Shown here in pieces: positions 45,594 through 57,230 of a stretch of 64,000 bases of DNA. How positions within the stretch are numbered: the stretch's first letter is position 1; each line of letters opens with the position of its first letter. Below the pieces are notes generated by a model. It saw only the letters and a program-made list of their open reading frames with translations, made no database searches and was not told where the DNA came from. The translations under genes and the position numbers were made by a program. The stretch is from NCBI GenBank assembly GCA_963844805.1, contig CAWJPU010000012.1:124001-188000 (forward strand), given 5' to 3'. The DNA is from JACCZR01 sp963844805 (GTDB taxonomy: Bacteria; Actinomycetota; Thermoleophilia; Solirubrobacterales; Thermoleophilaceae).

Positions 45594-46433
45594 ATGCCTC
45601 CCGTCGGACTGGTGCTGCTCGCGGTCACGTCCGTGCAGGTGGGCGGGGCGCTGGCCAAGACCGTGTTCGACGATCTGGGGCCCGGCGGCACGGTCTTCCT
45701 GCGCGTGGCCTTCGCCGCCGCGCTGCTGGCCGCGATCTGGCGCCCGCGGCTGAGGGGCCTAGGCCGGCGCGACCTCGGCCTCGTCGCACTGTTCGGGGCG
45801 AGCCTGGCCGGCATGAACGGCTCGTTCTACCTCGCGCTCGACCGCCTGCCGCTGGGCGTGGCGGTGACGCTGGAGTTCGTCGGCCCGCTCGGGGTGGCGG
45901 TGGCGGGCTCGCGCAAGCTGCTCGACGCTCTCTGGGTGGTGCTGGCCGCGGCCGGCATCGTGCTGCTGGCCGGCCCCGTCGGCGGGGACATCGACACGGC
46001 GGGCGTCTTATTCGCGCTGCTGGCCGGCGCCTTCTGGGCCGCGTACATCCTCCTCAGCGCACGGGTCGGGCAGGAGTTCGAGGGCGGCACGGGCCTGGCG
46101 CTGGCGATGATCGTGGCGAGCGCGCTGCTCGTCGCGCCGGGCGTGGCCGACGCCGGTGACGCGCTGCTCGAGCCGGGGTTGCTGGCCGTGGGCGCGGCGG
46201 TGGCGCTGATGTCCTCCGCGATTCCCTACTCGCTGGAGCTGGAGGCCTTGCGGCGGCTGCCCAAGCGCGTGTTCGGGGTGCTGATGAGCCTGGAGCCGGC
46301 CGTCGCCGCTGCGGCCGGGTTCGTGGTGCTGGGCGAGGTGCTCGACGCGCGTGAGCTGGCGGCCATCGCGCTGGTCGTGACCGCCAGCGCGGGCGCCACG
46401 CGGACCGCAGAGACGGTGCCGCGAGACGGGTAG
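45594..46433 (+). CDS. EamA-family transporter (RhtA-like)
   Basis: A 279-residue ten-helix drug/metabolite exporter of the RhtA group. QVGGALAKTVFDDLGPGGTVFLRVAFAA, FYLALDRLPLGVAVTLEFVGPL and the second-repeat IPYSLELEALRRLPKRVFGVLMSLEPAVAAAAGF are conserved in threonine/homoserine exporters. The amino acid enzyme opposite it makes an amino-acid or related substrate likely. Start at ATG 45594. Confidence 0.85.
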   Translation: MPPVGLVLLAVTSVQVGGALAKTVFDDLGPGGTVFLRVAFAAALLAAIWRPRLRGLGRRDLGLVALFGASLAGMNGSFYLALDRLPLGVAVTLEFVGPLGVAVAGSRKLLDALWVVLAAAGIVLLAGPVGGDIDTAGVLFALLAGAFWAAYILLSARVGQEFEGGTGLALAMIVASALLVAPGVADAGDALLEPGLLAVGAAVALMSSAIPYSLELEALRRLPKRVFGVLMSLEPAVAAAAGFVVLGEVLDARELAAIALVVTASAGATRTAETVPRDG

Positions 46434-46443
46434 CCTCTGCCCC

Positions 46444-47544
46444 GTGGCGGTGACCGAAAGCCCCGAGGCGCTCGGCGTCCGCCCGTTCCACGAGTTCGAC
46501 GAGGCCAACGCCACGTGGCCGCGGGGCGACCGTCTCGAGGCCATCCGCGCGGCTGCCGACGAGTTCCGGCGCCGCTTCAAGGCCCAGGGAACCGTGGTGG
46601 CCAGCCGCACCATCGACCTCGTCACCGCCGGGTATCCGACCCGGTTCGCCTTTGGTGGGGCCGCCAAGGGATTCAACCCCTACATCGGCATCACCAACCG
46701 GATGGTGATCGTGCAGTTCCACGACTTCGAGGGCGAGCTCAAGACGCTGGTCTGGGAGCCGACCGTGCCCGAGGGCTCGGCCCAGGCGCCCTTCTACCAG
46801 CAGCTCATCGGCCGCTACGGCGAGTGGCTGTCGGAGAACGTGCTCGCCACCGAGCACAACTCCGTCGCCGGCGCGCTCGACGTGTGCGGGCTGCGCCCCG
46901 AGGACATCGACTACGTCTCCTTCGACCACCTCCACGTGCAGGACATGCGCCTCCTGATGGGCACGACGATGCCAGTCGAGTCCGAGCTGGAGCCGCGGCC
47001 GCCCTTCTTCCCGCGCGCCCGCTTCCTGTGCCAGCGCAAGGAGGTCGACACCTTCCGCTCGCCCCACCCGATGCAGTGGGCCTGGTACGTGCCCGGCGGC
47101 ATGGACCACGTGATCGAGGAGCGCCTGGTGCTGCTCGACGGCGACGTGGAGCTGGGGCCCGGCGTGGCCCTGGCCGCGACGCCGGGGCACACCGACGGCA
47201 ACCAGTCGCTGGTGCTGAACACACCCGACGGCGTCTGGGTCTCGTCCGAGAACGGCGTGGCCGCCGACAACTGGCACCCGCACCTGTCGAAGATCCCGGG
47301 CGTCAAGCGGGAGGCCGAGTTCATGGGCGTCGAGGTGATCCTGAACTCCAACACCCTCGAGGACTCGATCGACCAGTACGACTCGATGGTCAAGGAGAAG
47401 GCGCTGGCCGACCCCAACCGCGAGGACCCGCGCTGGATGAACGTCTTCCCCTCCTCGGAGATGCCCCGCCTGCGCCGCCAGTGGCCGGTGGTGCCGAGCT
47501 TCACCTACGGCGGCATCGACTACGGGCGCATCCAGGCCGTTTGA
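46444..47544 (+). CDS. MBL-fold-like hydrolase, unusual metal site
   Basis: A 366-residue protein from GTG. The metallo-beta-lactamase fold is recognisable from FDHLHVQDMR (HxHxxD in place of HxHxDH), ALAATPGHTDGNQSL and VSSENGVAADNWHPH. Residues 1-100 form an N-terminal extension with RTIDLVTAGYPTRFAFGGAAKGFNPY. It is followed 14 bases later by a crotonase with a strong GGAGG site, suggesting a joint catabolic step. The function is not known. Confidence 0.7.
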   Translation: MAVTESPEALGVRPFHEFDEANATWPRGDRLEAIRAAADEFRRRFKAQGTVVASRTIDLVTAGYPTRFAFGGAAKGFNPYIGITNRMVIVQFHDFEGELKTLVWEPTVPEGSAQAPFYQQLIGRYGEWLSENVLATEHNSVAGALDVCGLRPEDIDYVSFDHLHVQDMRLLMGTTMPVESELEPRPPFFPRARFLCQRKEVDTFRSPHPMQWAWYVPGGMDHVIEERLVLLDGDVELGPGVALAATPGHTDGNQSLVLNTPDGVWVSSENGVAADNWHPHLSKIPGVKREAEFMGVEVILNSNTLEDSIDQYDSMVKEKALADPNREDPRWMNVFPSSEMPRLRRQWPVVPSFTYGGIDYGRIQAV

Positions 47545-47558
47545 CTGGCGCGGAGGAA

Positions 47559-48370
47559 ATGGACTACGAGACGCTTCGCTATGAGCACGACGAACACGTC
47601 GTGACCCTCACCTACGACCGGCCCGAGCAGCACAACGCCGTGAACCGGGTCATGAACCGCGAGCTGCACCACGCCTGGCAGCGCTTCCGCGACGACGACG
47701 ACGCGTTCGTGCTCGTCATCACCGGCGCGGGTGAGACCACCTTCTGCGCGGGCTGGGACCTACAGGACGCGGCCGATCTGAACGAGCTGGGCGACTACGA
47801 CGCGTTTCGCGTCCACCTCTACAACTCGCCCGGCGAGTGCGGCTACACGCGCAAGGCGGACATCTTCAAGCCGGTGATCGCAGCGGTGAACGGCTACGCC
47901 TTCGCGGCCGGGCTGGAGACCGCCCTGCTGGCCGACATTCGCATAGCCGCCGAGAACGCGGAGTTCGGTGCTCTCGAGCGACGCTGGAACATCGTTGGGG
48001 GCGACGGCATGACGGTCCGGCTCCCGCTCGTGGTCGGCTTCTCAAAGGCGATGGAGCTGATCCTCACCGGCCGGCGAATCGGGGTCGAAGAAGCGCGAGA
48101 GATCGGGCTCGTCAACGAGACAGTGCCTCGCGGCCGGGCGCTCGAGCGCGCCCAGGAGCTGGCCCACGAGATCGCCCGGCTGCCCCAAGGCGCCATCCGC
48201 AGCGACAAGGAGAGCGTGATGCGGGGCGTGGGCCGCACGCTCGAGGAGCGTCTGCGCATCGAGGCCGAGCAGACCCTGTCAATGTTCATGCGCCGCGACC
48301 CCCACACGCTCGGGGCCGCCGCGTTCAAGGCCGGGGACCTCGACCCGGACTGGCCACACCACGGGCTCTG

Positions 48371-48371
<1 letters not shown>
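47559..48371 (+). CDS. Enoyl-CoA hydratase/isomerase family protein
   Basis: A 270-residue crotonase. VVTLTYDRPEQHNAVNRVMN, TTFCAGWDLQDAAD (oxyanion hole) and AAVNGYAFAAGLETALLADIRIAAENAEFG are present. One active-site Glu lies in GLETALLAD; the second position in RRWNIVGGDGMTVRLPL is not Glu, so isomerase or another crotonase reaction is as likely as hydration. GGAGG lies four bases before the ATG. Its stop overlaps the aconitase start (TGATG). Confidence 0.85.
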
Positions 48372-51000
<2,629 letters not shown>

Positions 51001-51004
<4 letters not shown>

Positions 51005-51420
51005 CCCACCACGACCTCTGCTTCGGCTGCGGGCAGGCGAACCTGTTCGGGCTGCAGCTCGAGCTTGCCCGCCGGGCAGAGGGCGGCGTGGCGGGCCGCT
51101 TCTTCGTCAAGCAGGACCACCAGGGCCCGCCGGGCTATGCGCACGGCGGCGTGATCGCGACCGCGCTGGACGAGGCGATGGCGCTGCTGCTCCACGGCCA
51201 GGGCACGTACGCGCTGACCGGGCGGCTGGAGGTGGAGCTGAAGCATCCGGCGGCGGTCGGGACCTTCCTCGAAGTGGAGGCCGACATCGTCGAGGCCGAC
51301 GGGCGCCGCCTCACGCTCGAGGCCAGCGCGAGCGGTGACGACGGCACCGTGGCCCTGGCGCGCGGCACCTTCGTGGAGATGGAGCCGCCGGAAGGTTCGC
51401 CCGGCGCCGACCGGGGGTAG
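51001..51420 (+). CDS. Hotdog-fold thioesterase, probable CTG start
   Basis: A 139-residue hotdog domain. THHDLCFGCGQANLFGLQLEL is the normal N-terminus of this family, and GPPGYAHGGVIATALDEAMALLL the catalytic helix region. No ATG, GTG or TTG lies in frame near this point. CTG at 51001 overlaps the acnA stop as CTGA, mirroring the NTGA overlaps at many junctions here, so CTG initiation is the best reading. It presumably acts on a short acyl-CoA; it sits between two aconitase genes. Confidence 0.7.
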
Positions 51421-51429
51421 CTTCCCGCC

Positions 51430-53397
51430 ATGGGAGAGAACCTCACGCGGCAGATCCTCGGCGAGCACCTGGTCGACGGCGAGCTCAGGCCGGGCGAGCC
51501 GATCTCGCTGACGATCGACCAGACGCTGCTGCAGGACGCCACCGGGACGATGTCCCTGATGCAGTTCGAGCAGCTGGAGATCCCGCGCGTGCAGGTCGAT
51601 CGCGCGGTCCAGTACGTGGACCACAACGTGATCCAGCTCGACTACAAGAACCCCGACGACCACCGCATGCTGCAGGCGCTCGCGCGCAAGTACGGGATCC
51701 ACTTCTCGCGGCCGGGCAACGGCATCTGCCACTACGTGCACATCGAGCGGTTCGCGAAGCCCGGCGCGATCCTCGTCGGCGCCGATTCCCACACGACCAC
51801 CAGCGGAGCGCTGGGCCAGATCTCGATCGGGGCCGGCGGCCTGGACGTGGCCGTGGCCATGGGCGGCTACCCCTACGAGATCGCCTGCCCCGAGGTGGTC
51901 GAGGTGCATCTGACCGGGACGCTCGCGCGCCCCTGGGTGCAGGCCAAGGACATCATCCTCGAGCTCCTGCGCCGGCGGAGCGCCAGCGGCGGCAAGAACA
52001 AGATCTTCGAGTTCACCGGCGAGGGCACCGCCGACCTGTCGGTGCCCGAGCGGGGCACGATCGCCAACATGATCGCGGAGCTGGGGGCCACATCCGCCGT
52101 CTTCCCGCCCGACGACAACACGCGCGACTGGCTGAAGCGCCAGCAGCGCGAGGACGACTTCGAGGACATCGGGCCCGACGACGGCTGCGAGTACGACGAC
52201 CGCGAGGAGATCGACCTGGGCGAGCTCGGCCCGCTGGTGGCCAAGCCCTCGAACCCGGACAACGTCGTGCCCGTCGAGGAGGTCGCCGGCACGAAGGTCG
52301 AGCAGGTCTGCATCGGCTCCTCGGTCAACTCCGCCTACGTCGACCTGGCCCTGCCGGGCGCGATCCTGGCCGACAACGACGGCCAGTTGGTCAACGAGAG
52401 CTGCACGGTCACGGCCACGCCGGGGTCGCGGCAGATCCTGGTGGCGATCGCGGAGTCGGGCGTCTATCGCCAGCTGGTGGAGGGCGGGATCCGCATGCTC
52501 GAGCCGGTATGCGGCCCGTGCGTGGGCATGGGGCAGGCGCCGCCGTCCGACGCCAACTCGCTGCGCACCTTCAACCGCAACTTCCCCGGCCGCAGCGGCA
52601 CCCCCGAGGACTCGGTGTTCCTGTGCTCGCCCGCGGTGGCCGCCGTGTCGATGCTGCACGGCGAGATCACCGACCCGCGCGAGTACGGCGACCCGCCCGA
52701 GCTGCTGGAGATGCCCGAGCTCAAGCCCTACGTGGACGACGTCCACATCTTCGCCCCGGCCGACGAGGACGAGGCGGAGTCGATCGAGATCCCCCGCGGC
52801 CCGAACATCAAGACGCCGCCCGAGCACGTGCCGCTGGAGGACTCGGCGGAGGCCAGGATCGCCACGGTCCAGCCGGACGACATCAGCACCGGCGACCTGG
52901 CGCCCGACGGCGTGGTGGTCATGTCCTACCGCTCGAACATCCCTGCCATCGCCGAGTTCACCTTCCAGCACCGCGATCCCGAGTTCCGCAAGCGGATGGA
53001 GGAGTGGGGCTCGGGCTTCATCGTCGGCGGCGAGAACTACGGCCAGGGCTCATCGCGCGAGCATGCCGCGCTGGCGCCGCTGCAGCTCGGGGTCAAGGCG
53101 GTGTTCGCCAAGTCCTTCGCGCGGATCCACCGCCGCAACCTGGTGGCCCAGGGGATCCTCGCCCTGACCTTCAAGGACGAGGCCGACTACGACCGCGCCG
53201 AGGTCGGCAAGTGCTGGAAGCTGCCGAAGGTCAAGGAGGAGCTGGAGGAGGGCTCGGACGACATCACGGTCGAGACCGAGGACGGCGACACCTTCGCGGT
53301 CACCCACGACTTCGCGCCGGCCGAGCGCGAGATCCTGGTCGAGGGCGGCCTGCTGCACTACCTCAAGGAGCGCGGCGAGCAGGCCGCGACCGCCTAG
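51430..53397 (+). CDS. Aconitase-family hydratase, LeuC/Aquifex-type
   Basis: A 655-residue single-chain aconitase-superfamily enzyme, shorter than AcnA and closer to the putative-aconitase/homoaconitase group. DQTLLQDATGTMSLMQFEQL, GADSHTTTSGALGQISIGAGGLDVA and GGENYGQGSSREHAALAPLQLGV are clear. Two cluster cysteines are in EPVCGPCVGMGQ, but the first ligand region reads CIGSSVNS where relatives usually have GSCTN; a Cys sits three residues before the expected spot. Either the cluster is bound differently or activity is altered. Its TAG shares CTAG with the convergent collagen-like gene. Confidence 0.88.
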   Translation: MGENLTRQILGEHLVDGELRPGEPISLTIDQTLLQDATGTMSLMQFEQLEIPRVQVDRAVQYVDHNVIQLDYKNPDDHRMLQALARKYGIHFSRPGNGICHYVHIERFAKPGAILVGADSHTTTSGALGQISIGAGGLDVAVAMGGYPYEIACPEVVEVHLTGTLARPWVQAKDIILELLRRRSASGGKNKIFEFTGEGTADLSVPERGTIANMIAELGATSAVFPPDDNTRDWLKRQQREDDFEDIGPDDGCEYDDREEIDLGELGPLVAKPSNPDNVVPVEEVAGTKVEQVCIGSSVNSAYVDLALPGAILADNDGQLVNESCTVTATPGSRQILVAIAESGVYRQLVEGGIRMLEPVCGPCVGMGQAPPSDANSLRTFNRNFPGRSGTPEDSVFLCSPAVAAVSMLHGEITDPREYGDPPELLEMPELKPYVDDVHIFAPADEDEAESIEIPRGPNIKTPPEHVPLEDSAEARIATVQPDDISTGDLAPDGVVVMSYRSNIPAIAEFTFQHRDPEFRKRMEEWGSGFIVGGENYGQGSSREHAALAPLQLGVKAVFAKSFARIHRRNLVAQGILALTFKDEADYDRAEVGKCWKLPKVKEELEEGSDDITVETEDGDTFAVTHDFAPAEREILVEGGLLHYLKERGEQAATA

Positions 53398-53959
53398 GGC
53401 GAAGCGCAGACCACCCAGGTCCTGACGAACGCGTCGTTGTCGTCGCTTTCGGGGAGGAAGGACCCGGCCCAGCTCGTGGGTGTCGCGCCGGCGGCCGACG
53501 GGCTGGGGATGGAGGCCACCGGCCTGCCGTCGGTGAAGCTGTAGTCGAGGATCGCCGAGCCTCCGCCGGTGGCGCGCTCGGAGCCCACGCAGCTGACGAA
53601 CGCGACCTCGGTTGCGCCGTCGGACACGCCCGGGGTCGAGGACCCCAGGCGGACGACGACCTTGGTCGCCCCCGGCGCTCCGGCGCTCCCGGCGGCCCGA
53701 GCGGGCCCTGGGCGCCCTGAGGCCCGGCGGGCAGCTGGCCGCCCCGGAAGTCCTCGGCGATCAGCGCGCCGTTCCGGACATCCCGGCTGCGCAGCGTGTT
53801 GTTGCGCACGTCACCGCTGCGCACGGTGTTGTTGCGAATCTCGCGGGTGTCGATGGAGCCGGTGGCCACCGCCCAAGAGGTGCCTCCGAGCACCAGGAAC
53901 AGGCAGACGGTCGAGACGACGTTGGCGTAGGTCAGGCGGGGGCGGAAGCGGCGCGACAT
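53394..53959 (-). CDS. Secreted collagen-like protein, frameshifted
   Basis: About 188 residues if one G missing from the run at 53688-53690 is restored. The signal/anchor segment is RLTYANVVSTVCLFLVLGGTSWA. It is followed by strand-turn repeats (TREIRNNTVRSGDVRNNTLRSRDVRNG), a short Gly-x-y stretch (GPQGAQGPLGPPG) and a C-terminal globular domain with two cysteines (VAFVSCVG, TWVVCASP). The N-terminal layout is a family I associate with Solirubrobacter relatives. Likely cell-surface; function unknown. It starts four bases after the flavoenzyme stop. Confidence 0.7.
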
Positions 53960-53963
53960 AGCG

Positions 53964-55355
53964 CTAGCCCGCGCTCGGCGTGATGTTCGCGTTGAGCCGG
54001 AACAGGTTGTCGGGGTCCCAGCGGTCCTTCAGGGCCACCAGGCGCTCGTACTTCTCGTCCCCGTAGACGCGCCGCAGGCGGTTCTCGTCGGCGTTGACGA
54101 AGTTCACCTGCGGGCCCGAGCTCGAGAAGCCCTCCATCGCCGCGTAGAAGTCACGCGCCCAGGCGATGCTGGCCTCTGCCTCCTCGGGTTCCTCCCACGC
54201 CCCGACGGCGTAGTAGCGAAACTCGGCGCCGCGGTTGCCGATCGGGGTGTCGGCGTCGCCGGTGCGCGCGATGGCACGCCCTCCAGGCTCCAGGATCGTG
54301 ATCGAGAAGGGCATCGGCGTGCGGCCGGCATGTTCGACGATCGTGGCCATCGCGTCGTCGCTCATCTCGTCGACGGTGTCCACCTTCCAGTAGCCCTGCT
54401 GGCCGAACGGGGCGCTCGCGTCGAGCAGCTGCTGGACCGCCACGTAGGGCATCGGCATCACCAGGTCGAGCACGGGCCCGGACTCGCGCAGCTCGTGCAC
54501 GAGCTCCTTCCCCTCGGCCAGGTCTCCGGTGTGGCAGACGACCACGCCCATCACAGGCTGGAGGCGCACGTCCTCGGGCACGAACTCCTCGGGAGGCGCC
54601 GTAATCCACGCGATGGCGCCGCCGAACTCGTCCGGCGCCCGTCGCATCAGGTCACGGTACTGGCCGAGCAGCTCAGCCGCCTGCTCGCGCGGGAACAGCA
54701 GCATCCCCCCGAGCACGAGCGGGCCCACCGGATGCAGCTGGAACTCCAGTGCGGTCACGATCCCGAAGTTCGCGCCGGCGCCCTTGAGGCCCCAGAAGAG
54801 CTCGGGCTCGTCGGTCTCGCTCACCCGCACGGGCTGCCCTTCCGCGGTCACGAGGTCCGCGGAGATGAGGTTGTCGCAGGTGAGGCCGAGGCTGCGCTCG
54901 AGCCAGCCGCTGCCGCTCCCGAGCGTCAGGCCCGCGATGCCGGTGTTGGAGACGCGCCCTCCCGTCACCGCCAGGCCGTGCACCTGCGTCTCGCGGTCCA
55001 GCTCGCCCCAGGTCATGCCCGCGGCGGCCGTCACGGTCCGGGCCGCGGGGTCCACGCGCGCTCCCTTCAGCGGGTTGAGGTCGATGACCAGCCCGTCGTC
55101 GAGGCTGGAGTAGCCCTGGATGCTGTGCCCTCCACCGCGCACGGCGATGTCGAGGCCCTCCTCCCGCGCGTAGTTGACCGCCGCGATGACGTCGGCCACC
55201 CCTCCACAGCGCGCGATCTGCGCGGGGCGGCGCTGGTACATGCCGTTGAAGACCAGTCGCGCGGCGTCGTAGCCCGGGTCGTCCGGGCGCAGGACCTCGC
55301 CCCGGAAGTCCATCGCGAACGTCTCGGCGGGGCTGGGGGCGGGAGCGGTGGCCAT
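53964..55355 (-). CDS. FAD-binding oxidoreductase with BBE domain
   Basis: A 463-residue berberine-bridge-type flavoprotein. IAVRGGGHSIQGYS carries the His that links FAD covalently; GLTCDNLISADLV supplies the second attachment Cys, so bicovalent FAD is likely. WGLKGAGANFGIVTALEFQL follows, and the C-terminal BBE motif is YGDEKYERLVALKDRWDPDNLF. There is no signal peptide. Family members oxidise sugars, alkaloids or polyketides with oxygen. It is divergent from a TetR regulator over a 105-base region with palindromes. Confidence 0.9.
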   Translation of the reverse strand: MATAPAPSPAETFAMDFRGEVLRPDDPGYDAARLVFNGMYQRRPAQIARCGGVADVIAAVNYAREEGLDIAVRGGGHSIQGYSSLDDGLVIDLNPLKGARVDPAARTVTAAAGMTWGELDRETQVHGLAVTGGRVSNTGIAGLTLGSGSGWLERSLGLTCDNLISADLVTAEGQPVRVSETDEPELFWGLKGAGANFGIVTALEFQLHPVGPLVLGGMLLFPREQAAELLGQYRDLMRRAPDEFGGAIAWITAPPEEFVPEDVRLQPVMGVVVCHTGDLAEGKELVHELRESGPVLDLVMPMPYVAVQQLLDASAPFGQQGYWKVDTVDEMSDDAMATIVEHAGRTPMPFSITILEPGGRAIARTGDADTPIGNRGAEFRYYAVGAWEEPEEAEASIAWARDFYAAMEGFSSSGPQVNFVNADENRLRRVYGDEKYERLVALKDRWDPDNLFRLNANITPSAG

Positions 55356-55432
55356 CTCTCTCCTCGTTTCGGGAGGCGTCGAGCGACCCTAACCCGGCGC
55401 CGCCGACCGACGCAACCGCTCGGCCTCATCCC

Positions 55433-55450
55433 AGAAACATGTTCTAGAAT
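55433..55450. promoter_or_regulatory. Overlapping palindromes and -10-like box before tetR
   Basis: AACATGTT (55436-55443) and TTCTAGAA (55442-55449) overlap, within an AGAAACATGTTCT inverted repeat. TAGAAT (55445-55450) looks like a -10 box and ends ten bases before the TetR ATG, so the message would be nearly leaderless. It is a likely TetR operator controlling both genes. Confidence 0.5.
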
Positions 55451-55460
55451 CTCGTTCCAG

Positions 55461-56039
55461 ATGGACCGGCGGGACCAGATCCTGAGCGCCGCTCTGGGTG
55501 CCTTCGCGGAGAAGGGCTTCGCGGCGACGACCATCGACGACGTACGGGCTCGCTCGGGCGCCAGCACGGGGAGCATCTACCACCACTTCGGCGACAAGGA
55601 GGGCCTGGCCGCCCACCTGTACGTGGGCGGTCTGCGCGACTACCAGGAGGGGTTCCTCGCACGGCTGCGGCGCGCGCCGGACGCCGAGCAGGCCGTGAAG
55701 GGCATCGTCCGCCAGCACCTGACCTGGATCGAGCAGAACGCCGAGCTCGCGCGGTTCATCTTCGGGCGGCGCGAGACCGAGGTGATGGCCGCGACCGAGG
55801 AGCCGATGCGCGAGCTCAACCGCGAGCTGTTCGCGCAGAGCAAGGCGATCCTCGCCCCCTGGTTCGAGGACGGCTCGCTTCGCCGCGTGCCGCTCGACGT
55901 CTTCCACTCACTTCTGCTGGGCCCGGGCCAGGAGTTCGCCCGGGCCTGGCTGAGAGGCAGTACCAAGACCTCGATCGCGTCCGCGCGGCGCTCCCTGGCC
56001 GAGGCGGCCTGGGCCGCTCTGCGCGGGGAAGGAGCCTGA
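55461..56039 (+). CDS. TetR-family transcriptional regulator
   Basis: A 192-residue repressor. The N-terminal helix-turn-helix is DQILSAALGAFAEKGFAATTIDDVRARSGASTGSIYHHFGDKEGL (residues 4-48 approximately). The rest is an all-helical ligand domain with a C-terminal dimer helix. It probably represses the divergent BBE flavoenzyme and perhaps the downstream crotonase, which starts three bases after its stop. It starts directly at ATG with almost no leader. Confidence 0.9.
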   Translation: MDRRDQILSAALGAFAEKGFAATTIDDVRARSGASTGSIYHHFGDKEGLAAHLYVGGLRDYQEGFLARLRRAPDAEQAVKGIVRQHLTWIEQNAELARFIFGRRETEVMAATEEPMRELNRELFAQSKAILAPWFEDGSLRRVPLDVFHSLLLGPGQEFARAWLRGSTKTSIASARRSLAEAAWAALRGEGA

Positions 56040-56041
56040 CC

Positions 56042-56875
56042 ATGCCCGACGACTATCCGTCCCTCGTAGCCGAGTCCCGCGCCGACGAGCGCACGCTCGT
56101 CCAGGTGGAGCGCTCCGGCGCCCACGCCGTGGTGACCATGGACGAGCCCGAGCGGCTGAACCCGCTGAGCGCGCCGCTGACCATCCAGCTCCGCGACCGG
56201 CTGACCGAGCTCGCGGCCGACGAGGACCTGCGCGCCATAGTGCTGACCGGCCGCGACCCCGCCTTCTCCGCCGGCGGCGACCTGACGCTCATGCGCGACG
56301 GGGCGGGCCCCATGCTGGAGGGGCCGAACGGCACCCCGGAGCTGTGGCGCTGGATCCGGCTGGAGTTCGGCGGCATCGCCCGGCTGATCACCCGCACCGA
56401 CAAGACCTTCATCGCCGCCGTCAACGGCGCGGCGGCCGGCGTGGGGCTGGCGTTCGCGCTGGCCTGCGACCTGATCCTGGTCTCCGACCGCGCCCGGCTC
56501 GTCCCGGCGTTCTCGAGGATCGGGCTGCTGCCCGAGGTGGGCACGAGCTGGCTCCTGACCCGGCGGCTCGGCTACCAGCGCACCTACGAGCTGTTCGCGG
56601 CCGGCCGCCACCTCTCCGGCGAGGAGGCCGCCGAGCTGGGGCTGGCCAACGCGCTCACCGACCACGACTCGCTCCTGGACGAGGCCGAGGCGTGGTGCGA
56701 GCGCGTCGAGGCCATGCCGCCCCACGTGGGCCGGATGATGAAGCCGCTGCTGCGCCACGCCGCCGACCTGACCTGGGAGCAGGCCATCGCGATGGAGGAG
56801 CTGGCCGAGCCGCACAGCTTCACCACCGGGTCGCACAAGGACGCGGTCGCGGAGATGTTGGGCGGGGTACGGTGA
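56042..56875 (+). CDS. Enoyl-CoA hydratase/isomerase family protein
   Basis: A 277-residue crotonase. HAVVTMDEPERLNPLSAPL, PAFSAGGDLTLM and AVNGAAAGVGLAFALACDLILVSDRARLVPAFSRIGLLPEVGTSWLLTRR are conserved. The first Glu position reads GVGLAFALACD (no Glu), while Glu occurs in LLPEVGTSW; this fits isomerase-like members better than classic hydratases. It follows tetR by two bases and is probably in its regulon. Confidence 0.85.
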   Translation: MPDDYPSLVAESRADERTLVQVERSGAHAVVTMDEPERLNPLSAPLTIQLRDRLTELAADEDLRAIVLTGRDPAFSAGGDLTLMRDGAGPMLEGPNGTPELWRWIRLEFGGIARLITRTDKTFIAAVNGAAAGVGLAFALACDLILVSDRARLVPAFSRIGLLPEVGTSWLLTRRLGYQRTYELFAAGRHLSGEEAAELGLANALTDHDSLLDEAEAWCERVEAMPPHVGRMMKPLLRHAADLTWEQAIAMEELAEPHSFTTGSHKDAVAEMLGGVR

Positions 56876-56926
56876 GCCCGTGCCGCTCGAGGTCCGCGAG
56901 ATGGCGATCGACGAGGTCGAGCGCGG

Positions 56927-57230
56927 CTAGAGGCGGTCCTCGACCGACCGGACCTTGTCGTCCAGCGTCTGGTCTGGGCGGTCGCGCCGCTCGTCGAGCT
57001 TGAGGACCGTGTAGACCCGGGGCGCGCCGGCCTCGAAGGGGATCGCGTGCAGCTCGCCGACGATGGCGAGGATGTCCTCGGTCGAGCCCTCCAGCGAGGT
57101 GCCCATCGCGTGCAGGCGGTAGCCGCACCCTGTCCTGCGCGGCCAGGCGACGCTGGATCTCGGCGATGTAGCCGGAGGCGCTGACGTCGGCCCGGCCGAG
57201 TGTCAGCACGGTGAGGTCGGCGGTGGCCAT
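56927..57230 (-). CDS. MTH1187-family thiamine-binding protein, frameshifted
   Basis: About 100 residues after removing one extra G at 57129-57131. ADLTVLTLGRADVSASGYIAEIQRRLA opens the ferredoxin-like fold. After the shift it reads CGYRLHAMGTSLEGSTEDIL and ends QTLDDKVRSVEDRL. Family members (YqgV/MTH1187) bind thiamine or its precursors as tetramers. It overlaps the hydroxyacyl-CoA dehydrogenase stop by one base (TGATG), last in the beta-oxidation operon. Confidence 0.75.

Noticed and set aside
56880..56930. 16-codon ORF (PLEVREMAIDEVERG)
   Set aside because: The peptide looks coding-like and follows the crotonase stop, but it is too short to support and no partner frame extends it.
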